From contig NZ_CP042808.1 of assembly GCF_004014775.2 (NCBI RefSeq), positions 1,302,001-1,366,000 of the forward strand: a stretch of 64,000 nt of DNA, given 5' to 3'. Within the stretch, counting starts at the first letter, position 1. Each line of letters starts with the position of its first letter. This document shows positions 61,413 to 64,000 of this stretch, one piece after another. The notes beneath the pieces were generated by a model. It was not told where the DNA came from. It worked only from the letters and a program-made list of their open reading frames with translations, and made no database searches. Source of the stretch: Acetobacter oryzoeni (GTDB lineage: Bacteria; Pseudomonadota; Alphaproteobacteria; Acetobacterales; Acetobacteraceae). Both the position numbers and the translations under genes were made by a program.

Positions 61413-62224
61413 CAGTACACGCCTCCCTCTACAACCCTCACGCTATCGCGGCTGACCAGCTTGCGAAACTGCGCAACGCTGGCGCCAGCAGCAGCAGCAA
61501 GCAGCCGGGAATCCCCCGATACAGTGGTCATATTGAATCCCCAGCCTATTGCGCGGGCAGCATATTCCGGCGTGCCACAATGCAAAGCTGCACGAATGCC
61601 ACTTTCCTGACAGGCTGCGAGGATTTCATGGAGGCTTTCAATGATCTCCGGTTCTTCACGGTCAAACCCCGGAGGCAAACGCCCTTCAGCCAGGCTAAAC
61701 GTCAGGTCGGCAGGGCCAACATAAATGCCATCAAGACCCGGCGTTGCAGCAATTTCGGCCAGATTGTCCATGCCTTGCCGTGTCTCAATCATGGCAAAAG
61801 CAAGTATTTCGTCATTCGCTCCACTGGCATAGTTACTGCCTGCAGAAAACGAAACCCGCGTTGGGCCAAAACTGCGTTGCCCATAAGGGGGGTAGCGCAT
61901 GTAGCTTACAAATTCGGCTGCCTGCGCCGCTGTGTTGACCATGGGGCAGATAACGCCATAGGCACCGGCATCAAGCATTTTCATGATGATACCCGGTTCC
62001 ATCCACGGTACGCGGACCATAGGCACCACGCCAGAGGCACGCATGGCCTGCATCATGGGCAGTGCATTGGAATAATCTAATGCGCCATGCTGCACATCTA
62101 TGGTGACTGAATCATAGCCTTGAGCCGCCATGATTTCGGCCGTGAAAGGATTACCGATGGAACACCAGCCATTAAGCGTGGGTTTTCCTTCAGCCCAAAG
62201 TTTCTTGAGACGGTTGGGGATCAT
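61412..62224 (-). CDS. HpcH/HpaI family aldolase
   Basis: 270 residues. Class II, metal-dependent aldolases of this family split 2-keto-3-deoxy acids into pyruvate and an aldehyde. Markers are SVTIDVQHGALDYSNALPMM (His), VVPMVRVPWMEPGIIMKMLD (Arg), AYGVICPMVNTAAQAAEFV, FAMIETRQGMDN (metal Glu) and GIYVGPADLTFSLAE (metal Asp). It starts one base after the aldehyde dehydrogenase stop. The natural partner is a sugar-acid dehydratase such as the one at 43606-45384; the aldehyde could then go to the dehydrogenase upstream. Confidence 0.93.
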   Translation of the reverse strand: MIPNRLKKLWAEGKPTLNGWCSIGNPFTAEIMAAQGYDSVTIDVQHGALDYSNALPMMQAMRASGVVPMVRVPWMEPGIIMKMLDAGAYGVICPMVNTAAQAAEFVSYMRYPPYGQRSFGPTRVSFSAGSNYASGANDEILAFAMIETRQGMDNLAEIAATPGLDGIYVGPADLTFSLAEGRLPPGFDREEPEIIESLHEILAACQESGIRAALHCGTPEYAARAIGWGFNMTTVSGDSRLLAAAAGASVAQFRKLVSRDSVRVVEGGVY

Positions 62225-62225
62225 G

Positions 62226-63662
62226 TCAGAACACCACCTGTGCCAGTTTTACGTCCAGATAATCCAGAATGCCTTCGCTTCCCCCTTCCCGCCCCATGCC
62301 GGAAAAATTGGTGCCACCAAAAGGCGCTTCTGCTGCTGCAAGAGCTGCGGAATTAATACCCACCATCCCAGCTTTCAGTTCAGCAATCGTGCGGCGTGCC
62401 CGTGTGGGAGATCGGGTAAAGGCGTATGCTGCAAGCCCCATATCCGATGCATTGGCACGGGTTAGAACTTCGTCATCACTTGAAAAACGGCTGATGGCGG
62501 CAATGGGGCCAAAATTTTCTTCTGCCATAACCCGCATATCGTCCGTCACATCGGTCAGGACTGTCGGTTCATAGAAATAGCCGCTGTTGAACCCTGATGG
62601 GCGCTGCCCGCCTGTGCGTAACTGCGCACCACCCGTTAAGGCCTCGGCAACAATGGCTTCCATTTCTGCCAGACGATGCGCATTGATGAGCGGCCCCATC
62701 CCCACGTTTTCATCCAGTCCGTCACCCAGCCGGATTGCTTTTGCGCGCGTGGTAAACCCATCTACAAATGCATCATACAGGTGATCATGGATAAAAAAGC
62801 GATCAGGAGCCACACAGACCTGACCAGTATTCCCAAACTTTGTTTGGGCCGCCGTATTAAGGGCCAGATCCAGATCAGCATCATCGTAAACAATCAGCGG
62901 TGCATTACCGCCCAGTTCCATGGATACTTTCTTCATTGTATCGGCAGCATCACGGATCATCTGCTGACCAATACGTGTAGACCCGGTTAACGATACCTTC
63001 CGCACGGCTTTTGAAGCCATAATGGGACGGTAAGTCGCCTCGGTTGATCCCACTACCAGATTAATGACACCAGATGGCAGATTTCCGGCCAGACAGCAGT
63101 CAAACATAACCATTGCTGTGCCTGGTGTTTGTGACGATGGACGAGCAATTACAGAACATCCCGCCGCCAATGCCGGAGCCATTTTGCGCGCCAGAAGAGA
63201 TGCAGGAAAGTTCCACGCCGTAAATGCTGCAACCACACCTACCGGTTCATGACTGACATCAAACCGGCCGCCAGGAACACGGCTTTCTATAATACGCCCA
63301 TAGATACGGCGGGCTTCTTCCGCATACCATCGGAATTGGTCAATACTCAGCCCCCATTCTCGACGTGACTGTGCAAGGGGCTTACCTGTTTCACTTGAGA
63401 TCATCTGCGCGGCTTCTTCTGTGCGCCGACACATTTCATTGGCAATGGCATGCAAGGCATCTGCACGCTTCTGAGCAGGAGTGGTGGACCATCTGAGAAG
63501 CCCGAGCTGTGCAGCTTCTATTGCCGCCTGCGTATCCTCAACGCCTGCACTTGGCACTTCTCCCAGCGGGCTTTCCGATACGGGGCTTATCACCGGCTCA
63601 GTTGCTTCTCTGGCTGCCTTGCGCCATGCACCATCAATAAACAATCCGAAATTCGTGTACAT
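62226..63662 (-). CDS. NAD(P)-dependent aldehyde dehydrogenase, GabD-like
   Basis: 478 residues from ATG 63662, with AGGGA 7 nt upstream; a longer frame to 63695 has no such site. Family motifs are VAAFTAWNFPASLLARKMAP, SLTGSTRIGQQM, the active-site Glu in SMELGGNAPLIVYDD and the nucleophile Cys in GNTGQVCVAPDRFFI, with MAEENFGPIAAISRF later. The wording is closest to succinate-semialdehyde and glycolaldehyde/lactaldehyde dehydrogenases. It is the first gene of the operon and only one base separates it from the aldolase gene, so it probably oxidises the aldehyde that the aldolase makes. Confidence 0.92.
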   Translation of the reverse strand: MYTNFGLFIDGAWRKAAREATEPVISPVSESPLGEVPSAGVEDTQAAIEAAQLGLLRWSTTPAQKRADALHAIANEMCRRTEEAAQMISSETGKPLAQSRREWGLSIDQFRWYAEEARRIYGRIIESRVPGGRFDVSHEPVGVVAAFTAWNFPASLLARKMAPALAAGCSVIARPSSQTPGTAMVMFDCCLAGNLPSGVINLVVGSTEATYRPIMASKAVRKVSLTGSTRIGQQMIRDAADTMKKVSMELGGNAPLIVYDDADLDLALNTAAQTKFGNTGQVCVAPDRFFIHDHLYDAFVDGFTTRAKAIRLGDGLDENVGMGPLINAHRLAEMEAIVAEALTGGAQLRTGGQRPSGFNSGYFYEPTVLTDVTDDMRVMAEENFGPIAAISRFSSDDEVLTRANASDMGLAAYAFTRSPTRARRTIAELKAGMVGINSAALAAAEAPFGGTNFSGMGREGGSEGILDYLDVKLAQVVF

Positions 63663-64000
63663 TATTCGGTCCCTGTTATTTTTATGACACGACATGCGGC
63701 GATTGACCTGATCGCCTGTGCAGTAAAAGCAGAAAGGTATTTTGCGTTCCCTTTCTGAGTAAAACTACACTATTTCTTGTTGGTCCTTCTGACTGCACCA
63801 ATGAGTGAATTTTTAACGGTAGAAGTATTTTTTACGAACCAGTAAAAACAGGCCAAGTGATGTATCATTATTCCAGAAAAGAAATAATGATACCTAACAG
63901 CACAATGAACCAACTTCTGCTGTGTGACGTTCACTACTGGCAGGCCATCAGTTCATTTAGATGTCCGAAACGCCCGTGCGAGTATCGGGCTGGATTTCGT
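63663..64000. other. Gene-free region upstream of the catabolic operon
   Basis: About 338 bases to the window edge with no convincing gene on either strand; it should hold the promoter of the minus-strand operon starting at 63662. The only clear element is the stem at 63862-63893. Confidence 0.6.
63862..63893. promoter_or_regulatory. 11-bp inverted repeat upstream of the catabolic operon
   Basis: GTATCATTATT (63862-63872) and AATAATGATAC (63883-63893) are perfectly complementary around a 10-nt centre, 200 nt before the aldehyde dehydrogenase start. It may be an operator or the terminator of a gene beyond the window. No T-run follows on either strand. Confidence 0.4.

Noticed and set aside
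1-64000. CRISPR arrays, tRNA or rRNA genes, insertion sequences, prophage genes
   Set aside because: I looked for regular short repeats, cloverleaf-like sequences, transposase motifs and phage structural genes and saw none; this was by eye, so short tRNA genes could still be missed.

Overview
The window looks like chromosomal DNA of an acetic acid bacterium (Acetobacteraceae, most likely Acetobacter). This is inferred from the gene content, not from a database match. The evidence is a dense set of periplasmic oxidation enzymes feeding cytochromes c, an OprB-type carbohydrate porin, TonB-dependent receptors, Tat-exported enzymes and mid-range G+C. I see no rRNA, tRNA, CRISPR array, insertion sequence or prophage gene.

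Layout. 1-1845: tail of an amidohydrolase, a TPP riboswitch with thiD, and a small conserved gene. 2130-9503 (plus): a DUF2946-like protein, a siderophore-type TonB receptor with a Cys-rich mature N-terminus and an SbmA/YddA-type ABC exporter, then DUF72, SRAP (YedK-like) and YegD-like Hsp70 genes. 9522-16055 (minus): an AT-rich five-gene efflux operon in the order TetR regulator, SMR transporter, membrane fusion protein, RND pump, outer membrane factor, with a palindrome in the regulator's own promoter. 16164-23460: DUF2252, AsmA, a D-aminoacylase-like amidohydrolase and an HSL-type esterase. 23610-29600: one giant DUF4011/SF1 helicase/nuclease gene, a candidate defence gene. 29813-32342: an acyl-CoA dehydrogenase-like protein, a DUF1349 protein and a hexapeptide acetyltransferase.

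32772-39125 holds the most intriguing set: a TonB receptor, a terminator, then a tight operon of a Tat-exported flavin amine oxidase, a small cytochrome c and a RidA protein with its own signal peptide, facing two secreted HbpS/GlcG-like proteins. I read the three-gene core as a periplasmic amine-oxidising module in which cytochrome c takes the electrons and RidA hydrolyses the imine product.

39417-63662 is a sugar, sugar-acid and polyol region. It encodes a DoxX protein, an OprB porin, MmsA, an IlvD/Edd-family sugar-acid dehydratase with a divergent LysR regulator, a sugar-acid MFS permease, a major-royal-jelly-like protein and a complete three-subunit FAD (GMC) dehydrogenase with a triheme cytochrome. 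These are followed by an MFS exporter, an inositol 2-dehydrogenase, a sugar porter and a six-gene minus-strand operon: aldehyde dehydrogenase, HpcH/HpaI aldolase, D-2-hydroxyacid dehydrogenase, two Gfo/Idh/MocA oxidoreductases and a VOC protein. Together they suggest periplasmic oxidation, uptake of the acid or polyol, dehydration, retro-aldol cleavage and oxidation of the aldehyde. The substrates are not determined by the sequence.
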